From: a bacterium
Lineage (GTDB): Bacteria; Pseudomonadota; Alphaproteobacteria; Rhizobiales; Aestuariivirgaceae
Length of the DNA stretch: 46,050 nucleotides
Direction of reading: 5' to 3'
Assembly: GCA_022842165.1 (NCBI GenBank)
Contig: JALHQC010000030.1
Span: forward strand, 1,353-47,402
Shown: piece after piece, positions 16,795 through 26,398 of the stretch
How positions within the stretch are numbered: the stretch's first letter is position 1
Layout of the letters: every line of letters begins with the position of its first letter
The notes under the pieces: generated by a model
Databases searched by the model: none
The model's input: the letters and a program-made list of their open reading frames with translations, nothing else
What the model was told of the DNA's origin: nothing
Position numbers and translations under genes: made by a program

Positions 16795-17790
16795 TCAGGC
16801 ATAGAATCTCGGCCGGGCAAGCTGCCGGACTGCCACGCTCCTGCCGGTGGTCAGCGCCTCGACGCCGGCCGCCGCAACAGCGGTCGAGCAATAACCATCC
16901 CAAGCGGAAGCGCCGATGTTGGGCTTGCCCGTGGTGACGGAATTGACCCAGGCCTGGTTCTGGCGGCGGTAGGCCTCGACGAAGCGGGGCCGCCAGTCTG
17001 CCGGGTAGACGCTGTATTGCCTGAGGCCCAGATTGACATCGGCATTGACCGGCGCGCGGAGCGAGGCCGTGCCCTTTTCGCCCACCAGTTCGCCGCGCAC
17101 GTCGTAGCCATAGGCGGCGCTGATATTGACCTCGATGTTGACGAGCTGCCCGGCAGTGGTTTCGAGAACCATGAAGACCGGCGCAGCCGCGCCGCCGGCC
17201 GGCGGGCGGAAGACGCTGATGGTGGCGATTTCGGCATCCAGCATCCAGCGCGCTGCGTCGAACTCGTGCGGGGCTGAGTTCGAGATCGCCATTTCGGCGC
17301 GGAAATCATAGGCCGGGGAGACGTTGCGATGGAAGCAGTGGAAGATCAGCGCCTTTCCGAGTTCGCCCCGCGTGAGGAGCGATTTCAATTCGGCGTAGGA
17401 TGGATCGAAGCGGCGCATGAAGCCCACCTGCACCAGGCGCTTGCCCTTCCTTTCCTCGGCGTCGAGCACGGCGAGGCATTCCCGAACATCCTGAGACAAA
17501 GGCTTTTCACACAGCACTGGCTTTCCGGCGGCGATGCAGGCGAGCGACAGGGGCGCGTGAAACGCATCCGGCGCGGCGATGACGACGGCGTCTACCGCGC
17601 TGTCGGCGATGACCGCCAGGGGATCGCTTCCGGTGTGCTTCGCGCCCGAGGCATCGGCCGCGGCGCGCGCACGGTTCTGGTCAGCGTCGCAAATCGTCTG
17701 AAGCGTGACGCCCGGAACGTCCTCCGCGAAAATCCGGGCATGATCGGCCCCCATGATGCCGGCGCCGATCAGACCGATACGAAGTGTCAT
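16795..17790 (-). CDS. Gfo/Idh/MocA family oxidoreductase, inositol-2-dehydrogenase-like
   Basis: 331 residues from ATG 17790 (GGAG 9 bases upstream; another ATG at 17802). The N-terminal Rossmann domain has GLIGAGIMGADHA for NAD(P) binding and the hallmark CEKPLS with the catalytic Lys. The substrate domain has APHEFDAARWML, carrying the His and Asp usually placed at the active site, and a C-terminal YRRQNQAWVNS segment. These features fit myo-inositol or related cyclitol/sugar dehydrogenases, but no other inositol genes are nearby, so the substrate is open. It is transcribed alone, divergent from the TRIC-channel gene. Confidence 0.85.
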   Translation of the reverse strand: MTLRIGLIGAGIMGADHARIFAEDVPGVTLQTICDADQNRARAAADASGAKHTGSDPLAVIADSAVDAVVIAAPDAFHAPLSLACIAAGKPVLCEKPLSQDVRECLAVLDAEERKGKRLVQVGFMRRFDPSYAELKSLLTRGELGKALIFHCFHRNVSPAYDFRAEMAISNSAPHEFDAARWMLDAEIATISVFRPPAGGAAAPVFMVLETTAGQLVNIEVNISAAYGYDVRGELVGEKGTASLRAPVNADVNLGLRQYSVYPADWRPRFVEAYRRQNQAWVNSVTTGKPNIGASAWDGYCSTAVAAAGVEALTTGRSVAVRQLARPRFYA

Positions 17791-17963
17791 TCCAAACTCC
17801 ATCGCGGCGTTAGCGCCGCTGCGTCAGGCCATTATGCGCGGCTCCTGCGGCGATGTCATCCGGCGGGACGATTTCCGCTACCGCAGTTTTCCCGGGCGGC
17901 GGCGGCTGGCGGCGGGAGAGGTTTTCCGGGTAAGGTGGCGGACGGCCCCTTCGCGCAGGCGGC

Positions 17964-18635
17964 ATGAACGCAGACCATCCGAGTGTGCCAGCCATGGAAG
18001 CCCTAGATGCCGTCGACCTTCTTGACTATGCTGGCGTCGGCCTGTTCGCGGCCACAGGCGCGCTGGCGGCCGCCCGCAAGCAACTCGACATCATCGGTTT
18101 CCTGTTCCTCGGCGCGATCACCGGGATCGGCGGCGGCACGGCGCGCGACCTGATCCTCGGCGTCAAGGTCTTCTGGGTCGAGCAGCATTATTTCATTCCG
18201 GTCTGCGCGGCGGCATCGGTGCTGGTCTATTTCACCGCGCATTCGATCGAGTCGCGGTTTCGCACGCTCTTGTGGCTCGATGCGGTGGCGTTGGCCGCCT
18301 ATAGCGTGTTCGGCGCCTACAAGGGCCTGCTGGTGACCGGGTCGGCCACGGTGGCGGTGGTGATGGGCATGCTCACGGGCACGTTGGGTGGTATCCTCCG
18401 CGACGTGGTAGCGGGCGAGCCTTCGGTCCTGATGCGGCAGGAAATCTATGTTGGCGCCGCAATGGCCGGCGCGCTGACATTCGTCGCCGCGGAAAGCGCG
18501 GGCCTTGCATTGCCGCTGGCTGCGGGCCTCGGTTTTCTCATCGCGCTCGGCGTCCGCAGCGGCGCATTGCTCCGCGGCTGGCGGTTTCCCGCCTATGGCG
18601 CGGGAACTCGCCGCGGCGGAGATCAGCCTCGATAG
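17964..18635 (+). CDS. TRIC-type (UPF0126/YicG) inner-membrane cation channel
   Basis: 223 residues, about seven hydrophobic segments. The internal duplication typical of the family is visible: FLFLGAITGIGGGTARDLIL in the first half and GMLTGTLGGILRDVVAGEPS in the second, each with the conserved Gly-rich, Arg-Asp turn. Homologues form trimeric K+ channels. The start may instead be ATG 17994 (MEALDAVDLLDYAG). The C-terminal RRGGDQPR tail is cytoplasmic in character. It converges on the ABC operon; the 36 bases between hold a 6-bp GC stem (18643-18661) without a T-run. Confidence 0.88.
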   Translation: MNADHPSVPAMEALDAVDLLDYAGVGLFAATGALAAARKQLDIIGFLFLGAITGIGGGTARDLILGVKVFWVEQHYFIPVCAAASVLVYFTAHSIESRFRTLLWLDAVALAAYSVFGAYKGLLVTGSATVAVVMGMLTGTLGGILRDVVAGEPSVLMRQEIYVGAAMAGALTFVAAESAGLALPLAAGLGFLIALGVRSGALLRGWRFPAYGAGTRRGGDQPR

Positions 18636-18671
18636 GCTTTCGCGCCGGAATGGCGCCGGCGGCATCGGCGA

Positions 18672-19622
18672 TCACGGCGCATTCACCAGATGGCAGGCGG
18701 CGCGGTGCCCGGCGCCGCACAGCTTCGGGATTTGCGACGAACAGGGTTCAAACGCATGGATGCAGCGCGGGTGGAAGGCGCAGCCTTGCGGAACATCTTC
18801 GGGGTTGGGCGGATCGCCGGCAAGGATGATGCGCTGCCGGCGCTCTTCGGCATCGATTGCCGGCACGGCGGATATGAGCGCCTGGGTATAGGGATGCAGC
18901 GGCTTGCCGAGCACGTCTCCGGCGGGCCCCTCCTCGACGATGCGGCCAAGATACATGACGGCCACCCGGTCGCTCACATTCTGGACGACCGAGAGATCAT
19001 GCGAGATGAAGATGTAGGACAGGCCGAGCCGCAGCTTGAGATCGGCGAGAAGATTGAGGATCTGCGACTGGATCGAAACGTCGAGCGCTGAAACCGGCTC
19101 GTCCAGCACGACGAGTTTCGGCTCGAGCGCCACGGCGCGCGCAATGCCGATGCGCTGGCGCTGGCCGCCGGAGAATTCATGCGGATAGCGCTTGCCGGCT
19201 GATGGATCGAGGCCGACGAGATCAAGAAGCCCGGCAACCTTGGCGCGGCGCTCCGCCTTGCTGCCGACGCCATGAATATCGAGCGGTTCGGCAATGATGT
19301 CGCCAACCTGCATGCGGGGATCGAGCGAGGCATAAGGGTCCTGGAAGACGATCTGGATATCGCGCCGCCGGCGCCGCATGCGGGCCTTGTCGAGACCCAG
19401 CAGGTTTTCACCTTCGAACAGGATTTCGCCGCCGGCCGGTTCGATCAGCCGCAGCAGCATGCGGGCGAGGGTTGATTTTCCGCAGCCCGATTCACCGACG
19501 ATGCCGAGCGTCTCGCCCTTCGACAGGGTGAGGCTCACATCATTGACGGCTTTCACCAAGCCCTTGCCGTCGCGCGAGGGATAATGTTTCGAAAGGCCCC
19601 TGACCTCGATCAGCGGGGTCAT
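18672..19622 (-). CDS. Peptide-type ABC transporter ATP-binding protein (DppF/OppF-like)
   Basis: 316 residues with Walker [11 protein letters not shown]-loop [12 protein letters not shown], signature [15 protein letters not shown], Walker B KLVVLDEP and switch ISHDLSVV. The C-terminal oligopeptide-transporter extension has Cys residues ([15 protein letters not shown]), which in this family can bind an iron-sulfur cluster. It is the last gene of the six-gene operon and overlaps the preceding ATPase gene by 4 bases. Confidence 0.92.
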   Translation of the reverse strand: MTPLIEVRGLSKHYPSRDGKGLVKAVNDVSLTLSKGETLGIVGESGCGKSTLARMLLRLIEPAGGEILFEGENLLGLDKARMRRRRRDIQIVFQDPYASLDPRMQVGDIIAEPLDIHGVGSKAERRAKVAGLLDLVGLDPSAGKRYPHEFSGGQRQRIGIARAVALEPKLVVLDEPVSALDVSIQSQILNLLADLKLRLGLSYIFISHDLSVVQNVSDRVAVMYLGRIVEEGPAGDVLGKPLHPYTQALISAVPAIDAEERRQRIILAGDPPNPEDVPQGCAFHPRCIHAFEPCSSQIPKLCGAGHRAACHLVNAP

Positions 19623-20590
19623 GGCACCGGGTTCCAGCAGGCGGCGGACTGAGTTCCGATTGTCAGCAAAGGCGGCAGTTCGAGCCGGCAGCGATCGGTC
19701 ACCCGCGCGCAGCGCTCGGCGAAGCTGCAGCCAATGCCGCGGCGGCCCGGCGGCGGCACGAGGCCCGGAATGCTGGGCAGGCGTTCGCCCTTCCTGGCGC
19801 GGCGCGGCGATGAGGCCAGAAGCCCTGCCGTATAGGGGTGCCGCGGCCGCGCAAGGACTGACCGGGCACCGCCCGTTTCCACGATCCGGCCCGCATACAT
19901 GACAGCGATGTTGCGGCTCATCTCCGCCACCATGCCAAGATCATGCGTGATGAGCAGGATCGCCAATCCCAGATCGCGCTGGAGCGACTGAAGCAGATCC
20001 ATGATCTGGGCCTGAATTGTCACGTCGAGCGCCGTCGTTGGCTCATCGGCGATCAGCAGCTGCGGCTTGCACACGATCGCCATGGCGATCATCACGCGCT
20101 GCCGAAGCCCGCCCGAGAGTTCGTGCGGATATTGCTCGAGGCGGCGCTCCGCGTTGCCCATGCCCACCTTGCGGAGGACTTCGACGACCATGCCGGTGGC
20201 CTCCGCGTAACCGAGGCCGCGATGCAGCACCAGCACCTCGGCGATCTGCCTGCCGATGCGCTGCGTGGGGTTGAGGCTGGTCATCGGTTCCTGGAAGACC
20301 ATGCCGATCTGGTCGCCGCGAATCTTCTGCATCCGCTTTTCGGCAGCTTTCGCAATGTCCTCGCCCGCGAACAGGATGCGGCCGGCATCGATGCGCGATG
20401 GCGGGCTGGGCAGCAGGCGCATGATCGTCTGGGCGGTCACACTCTTGCCGCAACCGGACTCGCCGACGATGCCGAGCGTTTCACCCTGCGCGAGAGAGAA
20501 GCTCAGATCCTCGACGACGCGGACTGGCCCCTGCTCCGTATTGAATCCGATCGTCAGGCCTTCAACGCTCAGCAGCGCCTTCTCCGTCAT
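19619..20590 (-). CDS. Peptide-type ABC transporter ATP-binding protein (DppD/OppD-like)
   Basis: 323 residues from ATG 20590, which overlaps the amidase stop (ATGA). Walker [12 protein letters not shown]-loop [11 protein letters not shown], signature [14 protein letters not shown], Walker [14 protein letters not shown] and switch [10 protein letters not shown] are all intact. The C-terminal Cys-bearing extension is [15 protein letters not shown]. It pairs with the DppF-like ATPase to power the two permeases of the operon. Confidence 0.92.
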   Translation of the reverse strand: MTEKALLSVEGLTIGFNTEQGPVRVVEDLSFSLAQGETLGIVGESGCGKSVTAQTIMRLLPSPPSRIDAGRILFAGEDIAKAAEKRMQKIRGDQIGMVFQEPMTSLNPTQRIGRQIAEVLVLHRGLGYAEATGMVVEVLRKVGMGNAERRLEQYPHELSGGLRQRVMIAMAIVCKPQLLIADEPTTALDVTIQAQIMDLLQSLQRDLGLAILLITHDLGMVAEMSRNIAVMYAGRIVETGGARSVLARPRHPYTAGLLASSPRRARKGERLPSIPGLVPPPGRRGIGCSFAERCARVTDRCRLELPPLLTIGTQSAACWNPVP

Positions 20591-21534
20591 TCGAAGACGA
20601 CACGCGGGAAATAGAACGATACGACCCAGTTCGGCATGTCGACGATTTCGCTGATGCGGAGATCGCCGCACACGCTGCACAGCATGTAGGCGTCGACGGC
20701 ATTCATGTTGTAGCGCTTCGACAGCAAGTCGATCATGCCGGAAACTGCAGCCTTTGCGCCTTCCATCAGATCGGGTCCGATGCCGGTCGTCACCTCATAA
20801 CCCTTGCTGTCGAGATGGCGCGAGACGGGACCGGGCGTGGTGAAGCGCGGGAAGGCGAGATTGGCGCCCTTGATCAGTTCGAATTTCGCCGCGACTGAGC
20901 AAGGGCTTTCGATCGCCGTGCCGCAGACTTCGCCATCGCCCTGGGTGGCGTGGGTGTCGCCCACGCTGAACAGTCCGCCCGCCACCTCGACAGGCAGATA
21001 GAGTTCGGTGCCGGCCGAGATGTCGCGAATGTCGAGATTGCCGCCCATGCGGCGCGGCGGCACCACCGAGTGCTGACCGGCTTCGGCGGGAGCGAGGCCA
21101 ATCGTTCCGCAGAACGGCTTCAGCGGCACGCGCCCACCCGGGCCATACATCGCCGGCGCCAGCGTTTGCGCGTCATATTTCCAGATGTGCAGTGCCGGGT
21201 CCTTGAACTGGTCCGCCAGCAGGCCGAAGCCCGGAATATTCGCCGTCCATCCCCAGCCCGAAGGTGCAAAGTGCAGGAGCGTTACCTTGATGGCGTCGCC
21301 CGGCTGTGCGCCCTCGACATAGACCGGGCCTGCAACCGGATTGACCTTTGCGAAATCCAGCGTCGCGATATCGGCGACAGTTGACCTTTCCGTCAATTGC
21401 CCGCCGGACGAATCCACGGGATGAAACTCGATCGACTCGCCCGGCGCCACGCGCACCACAGGTTTATTGTCGCGGTTCCATCCATAATGGCACTGATGCT
21501 GGTGGATGGTGTGATTGCAGCTGTGCTTTTGCAT
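20587..21534 (-). CDS. Acetamidase/formamidase family protein
   Basis: 315 residues from ATG 21534; the frame runs to 21567 but that upstream ATG sits inside a terminator-like hairpin. The sequence HQCHYGWNRDNKPVVRVAPG at the start, the ARG-poor core with VDSSGGQLT, and later SVGDTHATQGDGEVCGTAIE and MLCSVCGDLRISEIVD blocks are those of the FmdA/AmdA family, which hydrolyses short amides to ammonia and the acid. It is embedded in a peptide-type ABC operon, between the binding protein and the two ATPases, so the transported substrate may be an amide it hydrolyses. That link is inference. Confidence 0.9.
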   Translation of the reverse strand: MQKHSCNHTIHQHQCHYGWNRDNKPVVRVAPGESIEFHPVDSSGGQLTERSTVADIATLDFAKVNPVAGPVYVEGAQPGDAIKVTLLHFAPSGWGWTANIPGFGLLADQFKDPALHIWKYDAQTLAPAMYGPGGRVPLKPFCGTIGLAPAEAGQHSVVPPRRMGGNLDIRDISAGTELYLPVEVAGGLFSVGDTHATQGDGEVCGTAIESPCSVAAKFELIKGANLAFPRFTTPGPVSRHLDSKGYEVTTGIGPDLMEGAKAAVSGMIDLLSKRYNMNAVDAYMLCSVCGDLRISEIVDMPNWVVSFYFPRVVFE

Positions 21535-21542
21535 GCCGGGCC

Positions 21543-21577
21543 CCAAGAAAAATGCGCCCTCCTCCATCGCGGAGGAG
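21543..21577 (-). terminator. Partial terminator after the binding-protein gene
   Basis: On the minus strand CTCCTCC and GGAGGAG (arms at 21571-21577 and 21559-21565) form a 7-bp stem with a 5-base loop, followed after GGCGCA by TTTTTCTT. It lies just after the binding-protein stop and before the amidase start. That arrangement suggests attenuation giving more binding protein than downstream proteins. Confidence 0.5.
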
Positions 21578-21595
21578 AGCGCGGGTTGTCGTCGG

Positions 21596-23212
21596 TTACT
21601 GTGCGTCCTTGGCGAAGATGTAGTCGTAGTTCACCGGAATATGGATCGGATCGGTGAACAGCGAGGGATCGCCGCCCAGGCGCTCGGAGTGATAGGTAAA
21701 GCGTTTCTCGTTGAAGATCGGCGCCCAGGGCGCATCCTTCAGAACGTCGTCGAAGATCGCCTTCCATTCGCCGACGCGGGCATCCTTCTGATCGTCCTTC
21801 ACCATCGCGTCGGCGTTGGTGGCGCGGGCATCGAGAGCTTCGTTGCAATATTTCGACCAGTTCCAGCCGCCTTCGACAGCGCCCGCGCAGCCAAGGATGC
21901 CATAGTAGAAATTGGCCGGATCGGGGAAGTCGGCGATCCACGCCATGCCACCGGACCAGATCATCGGCGCCTTGCCGGAGCCGCCTGCCGCGATCACTTC
22001 CGCCTGCGCCAGCGAGCGGATCTCGGCTTTGATGCCGACTGCCGCCAGATCTTGCTGAATCGCCTGCGCAATACGCGGGTTGGGATCGACGTTCATGGTG
22101 TAGAGTTCGGTCGTGATCTCGCCCGCTCCCGCCTCGGCCAGCAGTTTCTTGGCGCCTTCGGGATCGTAGGCATAGCCCTTGTTGTCCGCATTGTAGCCGG
22201 GCATCGCGGGCGGAAGCGCCTGAGAGGCCGGTGCCGCGCGGTTGTTGATGAGGCGGACGATCCGCTCCTTGTTGATCGCCATGTTCACGGCTTGCCGCAC
22301 CTTCACATTGTCGAAGGGCGCGACCTTGACGTTCATGGTGACGTATCCCGTATGAAGCTGGTTGCCCTCGGCGATCAGGTCCTTCGCGGCGGGGTCTGCC
22401 ATGATCTCGGCGAATTGCGCCGGCGGAATGCCGTCGCCCACGATGTCGATCTCGCCTTTTTTCAGGCGCAGCACGGCAACTGTCGGGTCCTGGCCGAACT
22501 CGAAGGTCACCTGATCGAGATAAGGTACGCCGGCGCGGAAATAGTCTTTGTTGCGCTCGAGCTTGATGTTCTGTCCGGGAACCCATTCCACGAACTTGAA
22601 GGCGCCGGTGCCTACGGGCTTCTTGCCCCAGTCAGCGCCCGCGGCCTCGACCTCTTCCTTCGGCACGATGTAGCCGAAGTTGATGGCCATCAGGTGCAGG
22701 AAGGTGGCATCGGGGCGCGACAGCTTGAAGATCACGGTCTTGTCGTCCGGCGTCTCGATGCCGTTCAGCGTCGCGACCTTGCCACCCGCCACATCGTCAT
22801 AACCGTTGATCATGCCGAAATAGCCGCCGCCGGGGCTTTGCGTTGCGGGGCTCACCGCACGCTCGAAGGAGTATTTCACGTCGGCCGAAGTCATCACCCG
22901 GCCGTTGTGGAACTTGACGCCGTCGCGCAGCTTGAAGGTGTAGGTCAGGCCATCGTCCGACACCGTATAGCTTTCGGCAAGATCGGGCTCAAGTTCGGTC
23001 GTGCCGGGCTTGTAGTCCATCAGACCGTCGAAGATCGACTTGATGACAGACCAGTTCTGCCAGTCATAACCGACATGCGGGTCGAGCGTCGTCAGGTCGT
23101 TGTTGAAGGTGATGGTTGCGGCACCGCCCTGCTTGGGCGACTGGGCGAGCGTCATGGGTGCGGCGGCGAGCAGCGCCACTGCAGCAACGGCGGAAATCAG
23201 CAGGCGTTTCAT
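21596..23212 (-). CDS. ABC transporter substrate-binding protein, peptide/nickel type (family 5)
   Basis: 538 residues, normal for the family. A Sec signal peptide (MKRLLISAVAAVALLAAAP, cut near LAQ at residue 24) is followed by the family 5 blocks: LDPHVGYDWQNWSVIKSIFDGL, ESYTVSDDGLTYTFKLRDGVKFHNGR and SFERAVSPATQ. It acts in the periplasm and hands ligand to the two permeases encoded just upstream. The ligand cannot be told from sequence; the operon's amidase suggests an amide-containing compound. Confidence 0.92.
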   Translation of the reverse strand: MKRLLISAVAAVALLAAAPMTLAQSPKQGGAATITFNNDLTTLDPHVGYDWQNWSVIKSIFDGLMDYKPGTTELEPDLAESYTVSDDGLTYTFKLRDGVKFHNGRVMTSADVKYSFERAVSPATQSPGGGYFGMINGYDDVAGGKVATLNGIETPDDKTVIFKLSRPDATFLHLMAINFGYIVPKEEVEAAGADWGKKPVGTGAFKFVEWVPGQNIKLERNKDYFRAGVPYLDQVTFEFGQDPTVAVLRLKKGEIDIVGDGIPPAQFAEIMADPAAKDLIAEGNQLHTGYVTMNVKVAPFDNVKVRQAVNMAINKERIVRLINNRAAPASQALPPAMPGYNADNKGYAYDPEGAKKLLAEAGAGEITTELYTMNVDPNPRIAQAIQQDLAAVGIKAEIRSLAQAEVIAAGGSGKAPMIWSGGMAWIADFPDPANFYYGILGCAGAVEGGWNWSKYCNEALDARATNADAMVKDDQKDARVGEWKAIFDDVLKDAPWAPIFNEKRFTYHSERLGGDPSLFTDPIHIPVNYDYIFAKDAQ

Positions 23213-23247
23213 CGTAAGTGTCTCCCTGTTGTTTTGTGAAAAGCATA

Positions 23248-24168
23248 TCAGCGCAGACTGATGCGCGGGTCAATGAGCGGCGATATCAGATCCGCGACGA
23301 GATTTCCGAGGATGATAAAGCAGGCGGCCACGATCGTCACCCCCATGATGATCGGGATGTCGAGGGACTGGATCGCCTGCCACATGAGCTGTCCGATACC
23401 CGGCCAGCCAAAGACATTCTCGACCACAACTACACCGGACGTGAAGATGCCGACGTCGAGGCCGATCATGGCAATGATGGGCAGTATGGCGTTGCGCAGC
23501 CCATGGCGCGTGATCACGCGCCATTCGCTCATGCCCTTGGCGCGCGCGGTGCGGATGTAATCGTTGCGCAACACCTCGATCATGGATGATCGCATCATGC
23601 GCGAATACCAGCCGCCACCGGCCAGACCCAGCGTCAGCGCGGGCAGCACCAGATGCGAGAAGCTGCCGTAGCCGCCGAGCGGAAACCAGCTCAGCACATA
23701 GGCGAAGAGGTAGAGCAGCGTGAGGCCCAGCACGAATTGCGGCGTCGACACGCTGACGAAGGACAGCGTCATCGCCACCTTGTCGGCGTTCCGCCCGCGC
23801 CGGCTTGCGGCATAGATGCCGGCGGGAATTCCGATCAGCAGTTCCGCCACGATCGCCGCCAGCATGAGCAGCAGCGTGGGTGGCAGGCGCGATGCGATGA
23901 GCGGGCCTACATCGGATTTTCGCGCATAGGAACGCCCCAGGTCGCCCTGTACCAGGCGGCCGAGATAGCGGACATATTGCTCAGGCAGCGGACGGTCGAG
24001 GCCAAGCTGCGTGCGGATCTGCTCTCGCACCGCGGGTGTTGAATTGCGGCCCGCGATCATCGCCACAGGATCGGCGGGGATCATGTAGGTGAGACCGAAA
24101 GTAACCACGCTGACGCCCAGCAGGATGAACAACGAGGCAGTAATCCGTTTTGCAAGATAGGCCAGCAT
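23248..24168 (-). CDS. Peptide-type ABC transporter permease (DppB-like)
   Basis: 306 residues from ATG 24168, overlapping the upstream permease stop (TGATG). The N-terminal membrane segment MLAYLAKRITASLFILLGVS with TYMIPADPVAMI is typical of DppB/OppB. The EAA-like cytoplasmic loop reads RTARAKGMSEWRVITRHGLRN. About six membrane segments. It pairs with the DppC-like permease. The binding-protein gene follows 35 bases downstream. Confidence 0.92.
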   Translation of the reverse strand: MLAYLAKRITASLFILLGVSVVTFGLTYMIPADPVAMIAGRNSTPAVREQIRTQLGLDRPLPEQYVRYLGRLVQGDLGRSYARKSDVGPLIASRLPPTLLLMLAAIVAELLIGIPAGIYAASRRGRNADKVAMTLSFVSVSTPQFVLGLTLLYLFAYVLSWFPLGGYGSFSHLVLPALTLGLAGGGWYSRMMRSSMIEVLRNDYIRTARAKGMSEWRVITRHGLRNAILPIIAMIGLDVGIFTSGVVVVENVFGWPGIGQLMWQAIQSLDIPIIMGVTIVAACFIILGNLVADLISPLIDPRISLR

Positions 24169-25019
24169 CAGGCGCGCCCTCGTTGCGTTGGATCCAACGC
24201 ATCGCGGAGGCCATCGCCCACGAGGTTGAAGGCCAGCGCCAGTATAAGGATCGCGGCGCCCGGAATGAAAACGAGCCATGGCGCATTGAGGAAGTAGGAT
24301 TGGCTCTCGAAGATCATCATGCCCCAGGCGGGTGTCGGCGGCTGAACGCCACGGCCCAGGAACGACAGCATCGATTCCAGCAGCACCGTTGTCGCGATGC
24401 CGAGCGTCGCATAAACGATGATGGTCGGCACCAGATGCGGCAGCAGATGCCGCGCCAGAATGCGGCCCGTCCCTGCACCGAGCGCGCGGGCGGCCTCGAT
24501 ATATTCGCGTTGGGAGAGCGAGACAGTCTCGGTGTAGACGACGCGTGCAATCTGAACCCAGTTTACCAGCGCGATGACCAGGATGACGATATTGAGGCCG
24601 GGCTTTAGGATCGCCGCCATGGCGATGGCCAGAAGCAGAGGTGGAAAGGCCATCATGAGGTCGGTCAGACGCATGATGGCCGCTCCCAGGTAACCCCGCA
24701 TGTAGCCAGCCACCAGACCAAGCGTCGTGCCGATCAATACCGCCAACCCATTGGCGACGATACCGATCATCAACGAGGTCTGCGCGCCATAAAGCAGCCG
24801 CGAGAACTGGTCCCTGCCATTCGTGTCGGTGCCAAACCAGAATGTCGCATTGGGAGGAAGGGGAGAACCCTCGAGCGTCAGCCCCTCGAAGAACTGCTCG
24901 GATGGATCATAGGGCGCAATCAGCGGTGCAGCCACAGCCGACAGCAGGAACGCTGCAATGACAAACAAACCTGCGACCGCGAGCCTGTCGCGGCGAAACC
25001 GTGTCCAGAATTCCGTCAT
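24168..25019 (-). CDS. Peptide-type ABC transporter permease (DppC-like)
   Basis: 283 residues from ATG 25019, the first gene of the operon. The start is chosen because MTEFWTRFRRDRLAVAGLF is a typical DppC N-terminus, although its Shine-Dalgarno is weak. The periplasmic FWFGTDTNGRDQFSRLLYG block and the EAA loop EYIEAARALGAGTGRILARH are clear. It has about six membrane segments. The operon order is permease, permease, binding protein, amidase, ATPase, ATPase. Confidence 0.92.
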   Translation of the reverse strand: MTEFWTRFRRDRLAVAGLFVIAAFLLSAVAAPLIAPYDPSEQFFEGLTLEGSPLPPNATFWFGTDTNGRDQFSRLLYGAQTSLMIGIVANGLAVLIGTTLGLVAGYMRGYLGAAIMRLTDLMMAFPPLLLAIAMAAILKPGLNIVILVIALVNWVQIARVVYTETVSLSQREYIEAARALGAGTGRILARHLLPHLVPTIIVYATLGIATTVLLESMLSFLGRGVQPPTPAWGMMIFESQSYFLNAPWLVFIPGAAILILALAFNLVGDGLRDALDPTQRGRA

Positions 25020-25083
25020 TGAAAGCAGGCGCCCACACTTCACCTTACGCCAGCGCTGTCGTCGCGCCTGGCAGTTCCGGGCC

Positions 25084-25112
25084 GTTATGAGTTGAAAGGC
25101 CGTTCTCCGCAA
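25084..25112 (-). promoter_or_regulatory. Weak promoter candidate for the ABC operon
   Basis: On the minus strand TTGCGG, 17 bases, CATAAC lies about 65 bases before the first permease start. Only 3 of 6 and 4 of 6 bases match the sigma-70 consensus, so this is a guess. The rest of 25020-25245 shows no gene or strong structure. Confidence 0.22.
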
Positions 25113-25245
25113 GAACTACGTCCGCACAAGGCTGCGGGACAGACAGAAATTCCTGCAGTCAGGCGCCGCTCCACAGACTGGGCCGGCCTGCAAGTCCGGG
25201 CGCTACGGCCTCGAACCCAAACCGGCACATGCCGGGACGAAACCG

Positions 25246-26379
25246 CTAGCGTTTCAGCAGGGTCTTCAGCCTCGACTTCGCTTCGCGAAGCTTGTCGTTG
25301 AATCCCGTCAGGCTTTTCAATCTCAGGGACGCGCCAGTCCTTGCGAGAGAAAACACGAGATCGGCCACATTCACGCGGTCTGGCCAGAGCGCGTCGATCA
25401 CATGGCTGCCGTTCGTCGCGGCATCGAGCCTCTGCGCCCAGCGCCCGGTAAGGAAGCTCTTGATCACTTCCTGCTCGAGCAACAGACCCGCGCCATAGCT
25501 TGCATAGGCTTCGTCGTAGGCGCCCTTCACGGTGAACCCCGTGTGGCCCGAAAACACGATCACGCCCGCGGCTATGGGCTTGCCCGCAAGCAGCAGAAGG
25601 TCCACCCGGCTGGCGTTATCGACACCCGGCGAACCGAAAGCGCGTTCGGCGAATGCCCTGGTGCCGGCATCGCAGGCCAGTGCCGTGCCGCGCTTGCCTT
25701 TCCAGCCGCCCGCTTCGAGCGCCAGGAAGGCCTGCACGGCCTGGGCGAGGTCTGGTCCCGACGTTTCGGTGCGCAGCGCGAGTTGACCCAATTCCTCAAG
25801 CCGGCGCCGATTGCGGGCCAGTTCCCTGCGGCGCTTGGCGCTGACATGGGATGCCATGTGCTCTTCAAAAGTCGGCCCGGCGCTGAGCGAGGCACGTTCG
25901 AACTGGCGCTCGAGCGCGAACGGCGCGCCGCGGGCGGCCAGAGCGCGCTGCAATGCAAGGCAAACCGGCCCGCTGCTGTTCACTTCCGGGAAAACGCACT
26001 CCGCGCGAGTGAGCATCGCGAGCGCATCGATCATGGCCGCCGCGGCAGCCTCCGTCTGCGCTGCATCGAGAAGCGGCAGGCAGTTGAATGTATAATTCGT
26101 CCGCCAGGCCGTGGCGGCAGCACTGACGCCGGGAATGGCTACCCCCTTCAAGGTCACAGGCAGCAAGGCGATCAGGCGATCGCCGTCCCACGCGGTGAGG
26201 ATACGCACATCGGCTCCGGCCGCCACCGTGTCGAGCAGCGGCAGCATGTAGTGCGGCGCATAGTAGACATTGTCTTCGGCGCTCCGCCGGCACAAGTCGT
26301 TCCATTGCGGAAGCAGGCCTGGCAGCATCGTCTGATCCATGACAATCGTCGCGATACCCGAGCCGTTACGCGTCAGCAT
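25246..26379 (-). CDS. BioF2-like (GNAT fold) acyltransferase 1
   Basis: 377 residues from ATG 26379, with GGAG 7 bases upstream. The layout follows the BioF2-like/CelD-BcsL acetyltransferase family: an N-terminal half with YYAPHYMLPLLDT and a WDGDRLIALLPVTL strand pair, a basic helix (VSAKRRRELARNRRRLEELG), then FLALEAGGWKGKRGTAL and a C-terminal acyltransferase core (GKPIAAGVIVFSGHTGFTVKGAYDEAYASYGAGLLL). Such proteins are often found in polysaccharide or cell-envelope loci and are thought to transfer acyl or aminoacyl groups. It follows a second member of the family by 19 bases. Confidence 0.75.
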   Translation of the reverse strand: MLTRNGSGIATIVMDQTMLPGLLPQWNDLCRRSAEDNVYYAPHYMLPLLDTVAAGADVRILTAWDGDRLIALLPVTLKGVAIPGVSAAATAWRTNYTFNCLPLLDAAQTEAAAAAMIDALAMLTRAECVFPEVNSSGPVCLALQRALAARGAPFALERQFERASLSAGPTFEEHMASHVSAKRRRELARNRRRLEELGQLALRTETSGPDLAQAVQAFLALEAGGWKGKRGTALACDAGTRAFAERAFGSPGVDNASRVDLLLLAGKPIAAGVIVFSGHTGFTVKGAYDEAYASYGAGLLLEQEVIKSFLTGRWAQRLDAATNGSHVIDALWPDRVNVADLVFSLARTGASLRLKSLTGFNDKLREAKSRLKTLLKR

Positions 26380-26398
26380 GTGTCGTGCTCCATTGCAG

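Noticed and set aside
16529-16903. Small minus-strand open frame upstream of the autotransporter
   Set aside because: It overlaps the end of the oxidoreductase gene in another frame and has no ribosome site or motif.
18643-18661. GC hairpin between the TRIC and ABC-ATPase genes as a terminator
   Set aside because: The stem is only 6 bp and has no T-run on either strand.
21393-22586. 397-residue frame on the minus strand inside the binding-protein gene
   Set aside because: It is an alternative frame of a clear family 5 binding protein and rich in Arg and Gly as frame-shifted GC-rich DNA would be.
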